A stretch of DNA of 64,000 nt from an uncultured Pseudomonadota bacterium (GTDB taxonomy: Bacteria > Pseudomonadota > Gammaproteobacteria > Steroidobacterales > Steroidobacteraceae), in the NCBI GenBank assembly GCA_903838705.1, contig CAILZL010000038.1, positions 1 through 64,000 of the forward strand, read 5' to 3'. Below are positions 41,712 to 53,074 of this stretch, in pieces. The notes under the pieces are model-generated. The model did not search any database and was not told the origin of the DNA. It saw only the letters and a program-made list of their open reading frames with translations. Both the position numbers and the translations under genes were made by a program. The stretch's first letter is position 1, and every line of letters begins with the position of its first letter.

Positions 41712-42935
41712 CTATGCTCCAGATGCGCTGAGCGCAGCGCCTCCCAACCTACGATCTGCCTGCCGTCTAGCCCAGGCATCCACTGCAAGCACCTGCTCCA
41801 GCGTGGTTGCCTTTGTAACCGTATGTTCATCGAGGACAGACTCAACCAGGGACGGGATACCGGTAAATCCCAACTGTCCATTCAGAAACGCCGCCACAGC
41901 CACTTCATTAGCCGCATTAAGCACGGCCGGATAGCTGTCACCAGATTCAGCCGCCTGTCGTGCAAGCCGCAGACACGGAAACCGCATCTCATCCGGTTCT
42001 TCAAATTCCAGCCTGCCTGCACGAATCAGATCGAGTGATTCTACACCGGCAGTAAGCCGCTCCGGCCAGCCCAGTCCATATGCAATGGGCGTACGCATAT
42101 CGGGATTGCCCAGTTGCGCCAGCAACGATCCATCAATGTATTCAACCATTGAATGCACAATGCTCTGTGGATGAACCATTACCTCGATCCTCCCCGAAGG
42201 GATCGCGAACAGGAGACTGGCTTCAATGAGTTCGAGCCCCTTGTTCATCAGCGTTGCAGAATCCACTGATATCTTGCGTCCCATCACCCAACGCGGGTGA
42301 GCACAGGCCTGAGCAGGCGTCACACCCGCCAGTTCAGTTGCCGGCATGCGAAGAAAAGGCCCACCTGATGCAGTCAGCAACAGGCGTTTTACACCCGGCT
42401 GCGGCTGGTTAATCTGTCCACCGTTATCAGGCAGACACTGAAATATTGCATTGTGTTCGCTGTCAATGGGAACCAGCTGTGCGCCACCTTCATGCACGGC
42501 CTGCATGAACAGGTCACCCGCCATCACCAGCGACTCCTTGTTGGCCAGCAGAACGCGCTTACCCGAACGGGCAGCTATCAGTGTCGAACTCAAACCGGCC
42601 GCACCGACAATCGCGGCCATTACACAATCCACTCCGGGATGCGCAGCCAGTTCATCCAGCGCAGCCGCACCGGACAGTACCTGTGTCGCCAGACCTGCTT
42701 CTGCCAGTTCCTGCTTGAGTTGCCGTGCCGCAGCCACATCAGCCAGTGCAGCAAATTCCGGTTTGAACTGCAGGCACTGTGCTTTCAAAGTCGCAACATT
42801 CCGATGCGCAGCCAGGACTACAACTCTGTATCTGTCCGGGTGGCGAGAAATTACATCCAGCGTACTGACGCCAATGCTGCCGGTCGAACCGAAGATTGCT
42901 ACGCCCTGTAATTTTCCTTCGCTGCACTGGCTCAT
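41712..42935 (-). CDS. dxr: 1-deoxy-D-xylulose-5-phosphate reductoisomerase
   Basis: GVAIFGSTGSIGVSTLDVI; ANKESLVMAGDLF; VMVHPQSIVHSMVEY. Confidence 0.97.
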   Translation of the reverse strand: MSQCSEGKLQGVAIFGSTGSIGVSTLDVISRHPDRYRVVVLAAHRNVATLKAQCLQFKPEFAALADVAAARQLKQELAEAGLATQVLSGAAALDELAAHPGVDCVMAAIVGAAGLSSTLIAARSGKRVLLANKESLVMAGDLFMQAVHEGGAQLVPIDSEHNAIFQCLPDNGGQINQPQPGVKRLLLTASGGPFLRMPATELAGVTPAQACAHPRWVMGRKISVDSATLMNKGLELIEASLLFAIPSGRIEVMVHPQSIVHSMVEYIDGSLLAQLGNPDMRTPIAYGLGWPERLTAGVESLDLIRAGRLEFEEPDEMRFPCLRLARQAAESGDSYPAVLNAANEVAVAAFLNGQLGFTGIPSLVESVLDEHTVTKATTLEQVLAVDAWARRQADRRLGGAALSASGA

Positions 42936-43732
42936 GTAAGGAACACACCCAGGTAGCTCAGTCCATATAAAAACACAGGCGCTGCAGCAGTAATGCTGTC
43001 AATGCGATCAAGTACACCACCATGTCCGGGAAGGATATTTCCGCTATCTTTCAGCCCCGCATGCCGCTTGAACAGGCTCTCACTTAAATCACCCACAATC
43101 GACATCACGACCGTCAACAGGCACACAACAAGAAATGCCAGCATCGGCTGAGCAAACCAGTATGCACCCAGCACAGCAACAGACATCGACAGCAGCACGC
43201 CCCCCATAACGCCTTCCCAGGTTTTGCCGGGGCTGACAAGTGCTGCCAGTCTGGTATGACCAAATCGCCGCCCGAACAGGAACCCACCGATATCCGTACT
43301 GACCACCACCAATAGCATGAACAACAGCCATTGCGGGTTGAGTTGCAGCAGGGAGATGATACAGATCCATGCCGGCACCAACGTCAGCAATCCTGCCAGG
43401 GCGGTGAGTAAACGCGACTTACGCTGCGGAAAAAACATGATCCATATCAGTGCCAGCAGCCACCACACCAGAGCCACCTGCATCGTAACAGGAAGGTACT
43501 CAGGATCACGCAGATACAGCCATGCCATCACCAGGCTTACACAGACCAGCAATACATACAGGCAGCGCTGCCAGGCTGTCTTCAGCTGTACCAGTGCAGA
43601 CCACTCCCATGCACCCTGCATGATCACCAGCATAAACAGACAGATCGTGAATACGGGAGGCGCAAGCAACAGCACTACAATCAGTGGCAGGCCGATCAAC
43701 AGTGCAGTAAGGATGCGCTGCTTCAACATCAA
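42932..43732 (-). CDS. cdsA: Phosphatidate cytidylyltransferase
   Basis: SIVGDLSESLFKRHAGLKDSGNILPGHGGVLDRIDS signature. Confidence 0.96.
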   Translation of the reverse strand: MMLKQRILTALLIGLPLIVVLLLAPPVFTICLFMLVIMQGAWEWSALVQLKTAWQRCLYVLLVCVSLVMAWLYLRDPEYLPVTMQVALVWWLLALIWIMFFPQRKSRLLTALAGLLTLVPAWICIISLLQLNPQWLLFMLLVVVSTDIGGFLFGRRFGHTRLAALVSPGKTWEGVMGGVLLSMSVAVLGAYWFAQPMLAFLVVCLLTVVMSIVGDLSESLFKRHAGLKDSGNILPGHGGVLDRIDSITAAAPVFLYGLSYLGVFLT

Positions 43733-44508
43733 CCCGGCTCTCGCATGGCACTGCCAGCCTTGCCGGCTGATTGTTTCTCAAGCTGTTCCGCCGTCAGACC
43801 GAAACGACGCTGGCGCTCATTGAAATAAGTGAATGCATCAGCGAGTTCTGCGTCTCCAAAGTCTGGCCACAATACATCCGTAAAATACAGTTCGGTGTAA
43901 GCCAGATTCCACAACAGGAAATTACTGATGCGACGCTCGCCACCTGTGCGAATGAATAAATCCGGATCAGGTAAATCATGCAACTCAAGATTGGCACTGA
44001 TGTCCGCTTCCTGAAGCTGCTCTGCATCGCGTTCGCCACGCGCACATTGCCGGGCTAGTCTGCTGGTCGCCTGCAGCAGATCCCATCGTCCGCCATAAGC
44101 GACAGCAATCACCACCTGCATACCGGTATTCGCCTGAGTACGTCGCTCAGCATCGGCCATTCCCTGCTGCAGCTGATCACTCAACAAACTGCGCTGCCCG
44201 ATGAAACGCACACGGATGCCATTGCGATGCATCACGTCCACTTCACGCTCCAGTGCCTGCACAAACAGATTCATCAGACTGCTGACTTCTTCTGCCGGAC
44301 GTTTCCAGTTCTCGCTGGAAAAGGCAAACAGTGTCAGAACCTCAACACCACGTCGGGCACAACCTTCAACCGTCGCGCGGACTGATTTCACACCTGCATG
44401 ATGACCTGCAGCGCGTGGCATGAAACGTTTTTTTGCCCAGCGACCGTTGCCATCCATGATGACAGCAACATGACGCGGCCATTTACTGGCAGTTGAGGTT
44501 TCAGACAC
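43729..44508 (-). CDS. uppS: Undecaprenyl diphosphate synthase
   Basis: HVAVIMDGNGRWAKKR; DLFIRTGGERRISNFLLWNLAYTELYF. Confidence 0.97.
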   Translation of the reverse strand: MSETSTASKWPRHVAVIMDGNGRWAKKRFMPRAAGHHAGVKSVRATVEGCARRGVEVLTLFAFSSENWKRPAEEVSSLMNLFVQALEREVDVMHRNGIRVRFIGQRSLLSDQLQQGMADAERRTQANTGMQVVIAVAYGGRWDLLQATSRLARQCARGERDAEQLQEADISANLELHDLPDPDLFIRTGGERRISNFLLWNLAYTELYFTDVLWPDFGDAELADAFTYFNERQRRFGLTAEQLEKQSAGKAGSAMREPG

Positions 44509-44511
44509 GGG

Positions 44512-45069
44512 TCAAACCTGCATCACTTCTTTTTCTTTTTCGACCAGTACCGTTTCGATTTCCGCCACGTATTTATCAGTCAATTTCTGCACCTCTTCCT
44601 GAGCACGGTGTTCCTCATCCTGCGTGACCAGTTTTTCCTTGAGCAACTCTTTAACGTCACTCAGTACATCACGCCTAACATTGCGGACGGCAACCCTTGC
44701 TCCCTCTGCTTCATGACGCACTACCTTGGTCATGTCACGACGACGTTCTTCTGTGAGGGGTGGCATTGGAATGCGGATCACGGTGCCGGCCGTATTGGGC
44801 ATCAGCCCAAGGTCGGATTTCATGATGGCCTTTTCAATCACCTGAACCATGCCCTTGTCAAAGGGTGTCACCACCAGCGTACGAGCATCTTCAACATTGA
44901 TACGCGCCACTTGTGACAAGGGCGAGAGGGAGCCGTAGTAATCCACCTTCAGATGATCGACCAGACTCGGATGTGCGCGACCGGTGCGCAGCTTCTTCAG
45001 CTCATTGCGCAGTGCGAGAACGCATTTCTGCATACGCTCATTAGCATCTTTCTTGATATCTTCAATCAT
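44512..45069 (-). CDS. frr: Ribosome recycling factor
   Basis: [21 protein letters not shown]...[16 protein letters not shown]. Confidence 0.97.
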   Translation of the reverse strand: MIEDIKKDANERMQKCVLALRNELKKLRTGRAHPSLVDHLKVDYYGSLSPLSQVARINVEDARTLVVTPFDKGMVQVIEKAIMKSDLGLMPNTAGTVIRIPMPPLTEERRRDMTKVVRHEAEGARVAVRNVRRDVLSDVKELLKEKLVTQDEEHRAQEEVQKLTDKYVAEIETVLVEKEKEVMQV

Positions 45070-45119
45070 GTTAACTCCGACTGAAAGCTGTAAATGCCGC
45101 TGACACGGTTAGGGTCGTA

Positions 45120-45923
45120 TCAGTTAGTGACCAGCGTACCAACGTCTTCGCCACGAACAATGCGCAGCAACTCGCCGGGTACGGTCAGATCAAACACTCT
45201 TAATGGCAGGTTGTTCTCGCGACACATAACGATTGCCGTTGCATCCATCACGCCCAGACCATCCGCCAGCACCTGCTCAAATTTGAGATAATCATATTTC
45301 TTCGCATTCGGGTCTTTCTTCGGATCGGCTGTATAGATACCGTCCACCTTGGTTGCCTTCAGCAGCAGGTCGGCATTGATTTCAATGGCACGCAGACTGG
45401 CAGCCGTATCTGTAGTGAAAAAAGGATTCCCGGTGCCTGCCGCAAAAATGGTAACGCGATTCTTTTCAAGATGACGCACTGCCCGACGGCGGATGTATTC
45501 TTCGCACACTTCATTGATGCGTACGGCAGACATGACTCGTACATGTCCACCCAGTGATTCCAGCGCATCCTGCATGGCCAGCGAGTTGATCACCGTAGCC
45601 AGCATGCCCATGTGATCACCTGTCACCCGATCCATACCCGCACGGGCCAGTCCCGCACCCCGGAAAATGTTCCCGCCGCCGATAACTACTGCGACCTGCA
45701 CACCAAGGTTACTGACTTCCCGGATTTCTCCGGCTATCCGTTTGAGCATGACCGGATCAATACCGTAGTCACCCTCCCCCATCAGCGCTTCGCCCGACAA
45801 TTTGAGCAGGATACGTGACAGCTTCCCGTTGCGGTTCCTGACAGTACCCGCTTTACTTGTGGCTCCGGTACCGGAGCTTGGCTTGTTCTTGGTCATAGTA
45901 GGCGGGAGTTTATCCTGTGACAA
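45120..45923 (-). CDS. pyrH: UMP kinase (start codon uncertain)
   Basis: [32 protein letters not shown]; extra ~30 residues at N-terminus. Confidence 0.96.
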   Translation of the reverse strand: MSQDKLPPTMTKNKPSSGTGATSKAGTVRNRNGKLSRILLKLSGEALMGEGDYGIDPVMLKRIAGEIREVSNLGVQVAVVIGGGNIFRGAGLARAGMDRVTGDHMGMLATVINSLAMQDALESLGGHVRVMSAVRINEVCEEYIRRRAVRHLEKNRVTIFAAGTGNPFFTTDTAASLRAIEINADLLLKATKVDGIYTADPKKDPNAKKYDYLKFEQVLADGLGVMDATAIVMCRENNLPLRVFDLTVPGELLRIVRGEDVGTLVTN

Positions 45924-45954
45924 AGGCGTTGGGCTTAACTTCCTGTAATTTATT

Positions 45955-45982
45955 AAAAAGAACCCCGCACTGGGCGGGGTTC
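45955..45982 (-). terminator. Rho-independent terminator after tsf
   Basis: gaaccccgc-actgg-gcggggttc with + strand A-tract; 33 bp downstream of tsf stop. Confidence 0.85.
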
Positions 45983-46014
45983 ATTATCAGAACATCTGAT
46001 GTCAGGCCGCCAGT

Positions 46015-46905
46015 TTAACCACCGAATGCCTGCTTCATGACTTCGGCAGCAAAGTCTTCCTGCTTCTTCTCGATGCCGGCGCCAACTTCAAAGCGCAGGA
46101 ACGAGACAATTTCAGCCTTTGACTGTTTGAGGTACTGCTCCACGGTCTGCTTGTCATCCTTAACAAACAGCTGACCAAGCAAGGTGATTTCACCCACCCA
46201 CTTACGGAGCTTGCCATCGATGATCTTGACCAGCATATCCTCAGCCTTGCCTGCGTTCTTAGGATCAGCCTTGATCATCTCCAGCTGAATTGATTTTTCC
46301 TTCGCCACGACTTCTGCAGGCACATCAGCGATTGACAGGTGAGCAGGATTGATAGCTGCCACATGCATAGCCACGTCCTTAGCGACAGCTTCTTCGCCAG
46401 ACTTCAGGGCGACCAGCGCGCCAATACGGGAACCATGCAGGTAGGTACCCAGCACAGCTGGCGCCTCAAGCAGGCCGATACGCCGCACGCTGATGTTTTC
46501 ACCGATCTTGGCGATGAGTGCGCGTCGTGCGTCGTCAAGCGTACTGCCGTCCGGGAGCTTTGCTTCGAGCAGTGCTGCTACATCCGTAGTGCGAGTAGCC
46601 AGAGCCAGCTTGCCGGCATTGGCCGCAAAAGCCTGGAAATCATTTTCACGGGCCACAAAGTCAGTTTCGCAATTGACTTCCACCAGCACTGCCGACTTGC
46701 CATCGGCACTGCGTTCAATAACAACCACACCTTCTGCGGCAATTCGACCGGCCTTCTTGTCAGCCTTGGTCAAGCCGGATTTACGCATCATTTCAGCAGC
46801 GGCATCCAGATCACCCGAGGTTTCAACCAGGGCTTTTTTGCATTCCATCATGCCGGCGCCGGTGCGCTCACGCAGAATTTTTACGGCTTCAGCGGTTACA
46901 GACAT
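46015..46905 (-). CDS. tsf: Elongation factor Ts
   Basis: MSVTAEAVKILRERTGAGMMECKKALVETSGDLDAA; start trimmed from ORF track. Confidence 0.97.
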   Translation of the reverse strand: MSVTAEAVKILRERTGAGMMECKKALVETSGDLDAAAEMMRKSGLTKADKKAGRIAAEGVVVIERSADGKSAVLVEVNCETDFVARENDFQAFAANAGKLALATRTTDVAALLEAKLPDGSTLDDARRALIAKIGENISVRRIGLLEAPAVLGTYLHGSRIGALVALKSGEEAVAKDVAMHVAAINPAHLSIADVPAEVVAKEKSIQLEMIKADPKNAGKAEDMLVKIIDGKLRKWVGEITLLGQLFVKDDKQTVEQYLKQSKAEIVSFLRFEVGAGIEKKQEDFAAEVMKQAFGG

Positions 46906-47011
46906 TATATTACTCTCCGGGAGATGACCGCCCGGAGCACTCAGGCCCGGGCGGCACACACATTAAGCAGGGATTCACAAACCAGGGGCCGGTAAAGGCC
47001 CCGGATCAGAC

Positions 47012-47872
47012 TCAGGCTTCGTCAGCAGCCTCATCATCGGCATCCACCACGGCAACGCGCGGTGATGCAGCCTTCTTGCGAACAGCAGCAGTTGCAGGCT
47101 TGCGACGCGGCGCAGGAGCACGGGACTTGGGCTTACCCTCTTCGTCCAGTTCAACGAACTCATCCTCAGTTGTCACCGAGACAACGGGCGCAGCTGAACG
47201 GCCATCGAGCACCGCATCAGCAATACCCGTGACGTAAAGCTGGATGGCACGCATGGCATCGTCGTTACCCGGAATCAGGTAATCCACGCCTTCAGGAGAA
47301 CAATTGGTATCCACCACGGCCACCACTGGAATGCCCAGCTTCTTGGCTTCGTGGATGGCGATGTGCTCATGACCCACATCGATCACGAACAGTACGTCCG
47401 GCAGCGAATCCATATTCTTGATGCCACCCAGACTGCGCTGCAGCTTTTCCAGTTCACGACGCAACTGAATGCCTTCGCGCTTGTTGTGATGATTGATCGT
47501 GCCATTGGCAGTCATTTCTTCAAGGTCCTTGAGGCGCTTGACTGACTGACGCACGGTCTTGAAATTGGTCAGCATGCCACCCAGCCAGCGATGGCTGACG
47601 TGAGGCATACCACAACGCTCGGCTTCGAGCTTGACGGATTCACGGGCGGAACGCTTGGTACCAACCAGCAGCACTTTGCCGCCGTTGGCTACAGTCTGAC
47701 GAATAAAATCTGCTGCTGTATTGAACAGTGGCAAAGACTTTTCGAGATTGACGATATGTATGCGATTGCGCTCACCAAAAATATAGGGAGCCATCTTGGG
47801 GTTCCAGAAGCGGGTCTGATGTCCGAAATGAACACCCGCTTCCAGCATCTGTCGCATTGACACGCTGGACAT
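47012..47872 (-). CDS. rpsB: 30S ribosomal protein S2
   Basis: [46 protein letters not shown]-terminal Ala/Lys/Arg tail. Confidence 0.97.
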   Translation of the reverse strand: MSSVSMRQMLEAGVHFGHQTRFWNPKMAPYIFGERNRIHIVNLEKSLPLFNTAADFIRQTVANGGKVLLVGTKRSARESVKLEAERCGMPHVSHRWLGGMLTNFKTVRQSVKRLKDLEEMTANGTINHHNKREGIQLRRELEKLQRSLGGIKNMDSLPDVLFVIDVGHEHIAIHEAKKLGIPVVAVVDTNCSPEGVDYLIPGNDDAMRAIQLYVTGIADAVLDGRSAAPVVSVTTEDEFVELDEEGKPKSRAPAPRRKPATAAVRKKAASPRVAVVDADDEAADEA

Positions 47873-48035
47873 ATAACTTCTCCAAATTGTAGGGGTTAAG
47901 CCGCCACGCATCCCTTACGACAACCCGGAAACTTCACGCCATCCGCTCTTCGTTTGAAAGAAACGGGTTGGTCGCTAAATCCCAGGCACCCAGCCGCAAG
48001 TGTCGATACGTGTGTGGTTTTGATTGATAAAAAAA

Positions 48036-48071
48036 CGCGCGCTTTATACCATGAGTTTCCTTATTAACCAA
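48036..48071 (-). promoter_or_regulatory. Sigma70-type rpsB promoter with GC-rich discriminator
   Basis: Minus strand TTGGTT-17bp-TATAAA followed by GCGCGCG; ~165-nt leader to rpsB ATG. Confidence 0.6.
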
Positions 48072-48143
48072 ATGTTTATAAGAGCCTGCCCAGTTCCCGG
48101 AGTCAGGCTCCGGTCGCCGCAAGGTGGCCGTCTCTGAGTCACC

Positions 48144-48926
48144 ATGAAATTCACCATCAAAACCCCTGCTGAACAGGATGCAATGCGCCGTGCTGGTCGC
48201 ATGGCTGCGGATCTCCTTGATTTTATTGAACCCCACGTCCAGCCCGGGATCACCACTGACGAACTCGATCGGTTGTGCCACCAGCATATGCTTGAAGTTC
48301 AGAAAACCGTCCCGGCACCACTCAATTACCGGGGCTTCCCCCGTTCAATCTGTACCTCGGTCAATCACGTCGTGTGTCACGGCATTCCGGGGGACAAAAA
48401 ACTGAAAGCGGGCGATATCGTCAATGTAGATGTCACTCCCATCACCGATGGCTGGCATGGCGATGCCAGCCGTACCTTTGCCGTGGGCACGGTCGCTCTT
48501 TCTACGGAACGCCTGATCAATGTCACCTACCGGGCAATGTGGCTGGGAATCAAACAATTACGCCCCGAAGCTCATCTGGGAGATATCGGAGCTGCTATTC
48601 AGCAGTACGTCGAGTCCGAACATTTCTCGGTAGTCCGCGAATATTGCGGACATGGCATTGGTCGAACCTTCCATGAAGATCCGCAAGTGCTGCATTACGG
48701 CAGCCCCGGTACCGGAATGAAGCTTCAGGCCGGCATGACCATTACGGTCGAACCGATGGTAAATGTCGGCAAACGGCATGTGAGACTGTTGCCGGATGGC
48801 TGGACCGTGATCACTAAAGATCATTCCCTGTCGGCGCAGTGGGAACATACAGTCCTGATCACTGATACCGGTTTTGAGGTACTGACACTTGGCGCAAGGG
48901 AACGCGAGCAGGGCCCGCCACAGTAA
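48144..48926 (+). CDS. map: Methionine aminopeptidase type I
   Basis: CHGIPGDKKLKAGDIVNVDVTPITDGWHGDASRTF; GHGIGRTFHEDPQVLHYG. Confidence 0.97.
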   Translation: MKFTIKTPAEQDAMRRAGRMAADLLDFIEPHVQPGITTDELDRLCHQHMLEVQKTVPAPLNYRGFPRSICTSVNHVVCHGIPGDKKLKAGDIVNVDVTPITDGWHGDASRTFAVGTVALSTERLINVTYRAMWLGIKQLRPEAHLGDIGAAIQQYVESEHFSVVREYCGHGIGRTFHEDPQVLHYGSPGTGMKLQAGMTITVEPMVNVGKRHVRLLPDGWTVITKDHSLSAQWEHTVLITDTGFEVLTLGAREREQGPPQ

Positions 48927-49027
48927 ACCGGGCTGATTCACCAGCAGATCGGAAACTGATACCCCGCTGTGGCATCATTCGCGCGCCTCCAGAGGCACGC
49001 CTCCATCCATTCCTGTCCGGCAGTTGT

Positions 49028-51727
49028 ATGCAAACCTTGAAGACCGAGAACACTGACGATCTGAATACCACTGCCCATGACCCGGCCTGGGAATATCTGA
49101 ATTCGGTACAACCCGAACTCAGTGCGAATCAGTTTTCAGTCGCCGCCTTTCGCGCGGTATTGAGCGAAGGCGACAATCGACTCAAAGAACGCTTCAAAGA
49201 AGAAGATTCAGTCGAGGTCATCGTGCGCGACCGTGCACGGCTGGTAGACACACTGCTGCGCACCGCATGGAATCTGCAGATTGGTACACAGCATAAGGAG
49301 CTGGCACTCATCGCAGTGGGCGGCTATGGGCGCGGTGAGCTCAACCTGTGCTCCGACATTGATGTGATGATTCTGCTGCCCAAGACTGAAGACAATGCAT
49401 GGCAGCCCAGACTGGAACGATTCCTTGCGTTCATGTGGGACATCGGTCTGGAGGTGGGTCACAGCGTCCGCACCATTGATGACTGCCAGCGCGAGAGCGC
49501 CGCCGATGTCAGTGTTGCCACTACCCTGATCGAGTCACGCCTGCTGGTTGGACCGGAAGCACTGCTTGATGCGATGCGCCGCGCACTCGCTCCTGAGAAA
49601 GTCTGGCCTACTAAAGATTTTTTTGAAGCCAAGGTTGCCGAACAGGTTGCCCGTCATCATCGCTTTCATGACACGGCTTACAACCTTGAACCGAATGTCA
49701 AATCCAGCCCGGGAGGCCTGCGTGATATTCAAACCATTGGCTGGGTAGCCAAGCGTCATTTCGGAGCGGATTCACTCGACGAACTGGTGACGCATAACTT
49801 TCTTACCCGTAGCGAACTGCGCAAGCTGAAAGCAGCTCAGGCTTTCCTGTGGCGGGTGCGCTTTGCCCTGCACCTGCTGACCGGACGACGTGAAGACCGC
49901 ATTCTGTTTGATTACCAGATCAAGCTGGCGCAGATGTTCGGTTATGAAGATGCCACCTATACACTGGCCGTTGAGCAATTCATGCAACGCTATTACCGCA
50001 ATGCAATGGAGATCAGTCTGCTTAATGAAATGCTGCTGCAATTGTTCAGCGAAGCCATCCTGTCCAATCCTGATGTTGCGCCATTACCGGTTAATCCGCG
50101 CTTCCAGATCCGGAACGGCTATCTGGAGACAACCAGTGAAGAAGTTTTCGAACGTAATCCATCGGCATTGCTGGAAATATTTGTGGTGCTGCAACAGCAC
50201 CCGGAGTTGCGCGGTGTAAGCGCGCAAACCATCCGTCAGATCACCCGCGATCTGTGGATGATTGATGATGAATTCCGGCAGCAACCCCGCAATCACCGTT
50301 TGTTCATGGAAATCCTGCTGGCTCCTGTGGGCGTGACACATGAACTGCGTCGCATGAATGCATACGGTGTGCTGGGCCGCTATATTCCTGCTTTTGGCCG
50401 CGTAGTGGGTCGTATGCAATATGACCTGTTCCATGTGTATACCGTGGATGCGCATACATTGTTTGTGCTGAGCAATCTGCGCCGGCTGGCAATGCCAAAA
50501 TTTGATCATGAATTGCCCGCGATTTCACAGGTCATGCAAGCATTGCCCAAGCCGGAAGTCGCATACCTCGGCGCACTGTTCCATGACATTGCCAAGGGTC
50601 GCGGCGGCGACCACAGTGAACTTGGCTCAGTAGATTCTGAAACCTTCTGTCTGGAACAAGGCATGTCGCGCTACGATGCGCGTCTGGTGTCATGGCTGGT
50701 TCGCAATCATCTGGTTTTCTCCGTCACAGCCCAGAAAAAGGACATCAGTGACCCGCAAGTTATCAATGAGTTCGCACAGCTTGTAGGCGACCAAACCCAT
50801 CTCGACTATTTATATGTACTGACCGTCTCCGACGTGCGCGGCACCAATCCAAAGCTGTGGAACAACTGGAAAGCTTCGCTGTTCAATGAATTTTATGAGC
50901 GTATCAAGAAAGCATTGAGACGCGGCGCAGAAAACCTGATCGATAAGGATGAACTGATCGCCGAAAGCAAGGCGAAAGCACATCCGCTACTTCTGAATTC
51001 AGGCATTGATACCGATCAGCTGACATCCCTCTGGGAACGTTTCCCGGATATTTATTTTATTCGCTTCAATCCCAACGAAATTGCCTGGCATGCTGAATTG
51101 CTGGCACGTCGCGCCATGGATGATGATTCACCTCTGGTGAGAATCCGTCAGGTTCCCGGTCGCGGTGGCACTACCGTACTCACTTACACTCCAAGACATC
51201 AGTACAGCTTTGCCAAGACCACTGCTCTGCTCGACCAGATGGGGCTTAACATTGTTGATGCGCGCATCATACCGACCAACGACGGGCATTCGCTCAATAC
51301 GTACACCGTACTTGAGGAAAACAACAAGGAATTGAGCGACTCCAACCGCATGAACGAGATCGAAAGGGAACTCAGCCATATACTGGCTACGCCAGATGGC
51401 AACTTCAAAGCCGTAACCCGCCGGGCGACCCGGCAATCACGGCTTTTTACTACCGCCACCCAGATCAATTTCAGTGACGATACGCTCAACCATCGCACGA
51501 TTCTGGAATTGATTGCAGGCGACCGGCCCGGACTGTTGTCGCAGATCGGCAAGGTACTGATGCTGGAACATGTATATCTGCACGATGCCAAAATTGGCAC
51601 CGTAGGTGAGCGTGCTGAGGACGTGTTCTATGTAACCGATGAAGCGGGTAACCCGCTGGATCAGAAAACGCGCGAACAACTGCAACAACGGCTGGTTACT
51701 GAGTTGGATCAGAAACCAGCCGCATGA
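49028..51727 (+). CDS. glnD: [Protein-PII] uridylyltransferase
   Basis: LIAVGGYGRGELNLCSDIDVMIL nucleotidyltransferase; LFHDIAKGRGGDHSELG HD domain; ACT domains. Confidence 0.97.
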   Translation: MQTLKTENTDDLNTTAHDPAWEYLNSVQPELSANQFSVAAFRAVLSEGDNRLKERFKEEDSVEVIVRDRARLVDTLLRTAWNLQIGTQHKELALIAVGGYGRGELNLCSDIDVMILLPKTEDNAWQPRLERFLAFMWDIGLEVGHSVRTIDDCQRESAADVSVATTLIESRLLVGPEALLDAMRRALAPEKVWPTKDFFEAKVAEQVARHHRFHDTAYNLEPNVKSSPGGLRDIQTIGWVAKRHFGADSLDELVTHNFLTRSELRKLKAAQAFLWRVRFALHLLTGRREDRILFDYQIKLAQMFGYEDATYTLAVEQFMQRYYRNAMEISLLNEMLLQLFSEAILSNPDVAPLPVNPRFQIRNGYLETTSEEVFERNPSALLEIFVVLQQHPELRGVSAQTIRQITRDLWMIDDEFRQQPRNHRLFMEILLAPVGVTHELRRMNAYGVLGRYIPAFGRVVGRMQYDLFHVYTVDAHTLFVLSNLRRLAMPKFDHELPAISQVMQALPKPEVAYLGALFHDIAKGRGGDHSELGSVDSETFCLEQGMSRYDARLVSWLVRNHLVFSVTAQKKDISDPQVINEFAQLVGDQTHLDYLYVLTVSDVRGTNPKLWNNWKASLFNEFYERIKKALRRGAENLIDKDELIAESKAKAHPLLLNSGIDTDQLTSLWERFPDIYFIRFNPNEIAWHAELLARRAMDDDSPLVRIRQVPGRGGTTVLTYTPRHQYSFAKTTALLDQMGLNIVDARIIPTNDGHSLNTYTVLEENNKELSDSNRMNEIERELSHILATPDGNFKAVTRRATRQSRLFTTATQINFSDDTLNHRTILELIAGDRPGLLSQIGKVLMLEHVYLHDAKIGTVGERAEDVFYVTDEAGNPLDQKTREQLQQRLVTELDQKPAA

Positions 51728-51788
51728 CACAGCGTGGATCCGCAGCAACAACCCGCATACACAGTTCCATTCATTTGTTTCTGACGCA

Positions 51789-52982
51789 ATGAACCCAAGT
51801 CTGTCATTACTCAAACCCTACCCGTTCGAGCGGTTGCGCGGATTGCTGGCCAACTCGAAGCCGGCTCAACAGCACAGATTTATAGGTTTGCAAATTGGCG
51901 AGCCCCGGCACCCGGCACCTCACTTCGTCGAGCAGGCATTGATCGACAACATGAAAGGACTGGGAAGTTATCCACTGACGGCAGGCATACCAGAATTGCG
52001 CCAGGCCATTGCGGCCTGGCTGACACGACGCTTCAAGTTACCGGCCGACTGTGTCAATCCGGATTCGATGGTGTTACCGGTGAATGGAACGCGAGAAGCA
52101 CTGTTTGCGTTTGTGCAGGCCGTGGTAGATCGCAGCAAACCAGCCGCAGTTTTAATGCCCAATCCCTTCTATCAAATCTATGAAGGTGCCGCTCTGCTGG
52201 CGGGTGCTGAACCTGTTTTCCTCAATACCACTGCAGCAACTGGTTATCTTCCCGATCTGGAAAGTGTCTCACAAGAAACATGGCAACGCTGTCAGATACT
52301 GTTTCTGTGTTCACCTGGCAACCCCACCGGGGCCGTCATGTCGCTGGATTATTTCAAGCGGGCACTGCAACTGGCCGATCAGTACAACTTTGTGATTGCT
52401 TCAGATGAATGTTATTCAGACATCTACCTTGATGAAACCACTCCTCCAGCCGGACTGCTGCAGGCTGCAATCGCATCTGGCCGCAGTGACTTTTCACGCT
52501 GCATGGCCTTCTATAGTCTGTCGAAGCGTTCCAGCGTACCCGGCCTGCGCTCCGGCTTTGTTGCAGGTGATCCTGCCATCATCAAGCCCTTCCTGCTTCA
52601 CCGGACCTATCACGGTTGTGCCATGCCCCCGCCCACCCAGATGGCCAGCATCCTGGCGTGGAGTGACGAAGCACATGTCATAGAAAATCGTCGCCTCTAT
52701 CAGGCCAAGTTCGCTGCCATGCTGCCCATTCTGAAACCTGTCATGGATATCCATCAGCCTGCCGCAGGATTTTATCTGTGGCCGACTGTGACTGATGACG
52801 AACGTTTTACCCGTGAACTGTACGAACAGCAGAATGTGATGGTATTGCCGGGCAGTTATCTGTCACGCAACACAGCACAGGGCGACCCCGGGAAAGGACA
52901 TCTACGCCTTTCGCTGACCGCCAGCGTGGATGAATGCCGTGAAGCCGCACAGCGCATCCGGACTTTTATTGAATCGCAGTGA
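51789..52982 (+). CDS. dapC: Succinyldiaminopimelate transaminase
   Basis: Class I aminotransferase; FYSLSKRSSVPGLRSGFVAGD PLP-Lys motif; between glnD and dapD. Confidence 0.93.
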   Translation: MNPSLSLLKPYPFERLRGLLANSKPAQQHRFIGLQIGEPRHPAPHFVEQALIDNMKGLGSYPLTAGIPELRQAIAAWLTRRFKLPADCVNPDSMVLPVNGTREALFAFVQAVVDRSKPAAVLMPNPFYQIYEGAALLAGAEPVFLNTTAATGYLPDLESVSQETWQRCQILFLCSPGNPTGAVMSLDYFKRALQLADQYNFVIASDECYSDIYLDETTPPAGLLQAAIASGRSDFSRCMAFYSLSKRSSVPGLRSGFVAGDPAIIKPFLLHRTYHGCAMPPPTQMASILAWSDEAHVIENRRLYQAKFAAMLPILKPVMDIHQPAAGFYLWPTVTDDERFTRELYEQQNVMVLPGSYLSRNTAQGDPGKGHLRLSLTASVDECREAAQRIRTFIESQ

Positions 52983-53074
52983 AGCAGCTCAGGACTTGAC
53001 CTCGGGTATTTCCTGATCTTGCATATCAACCACAATCAAACATTAATCTGAAACATTCAAACTGGAGTCTGCAC

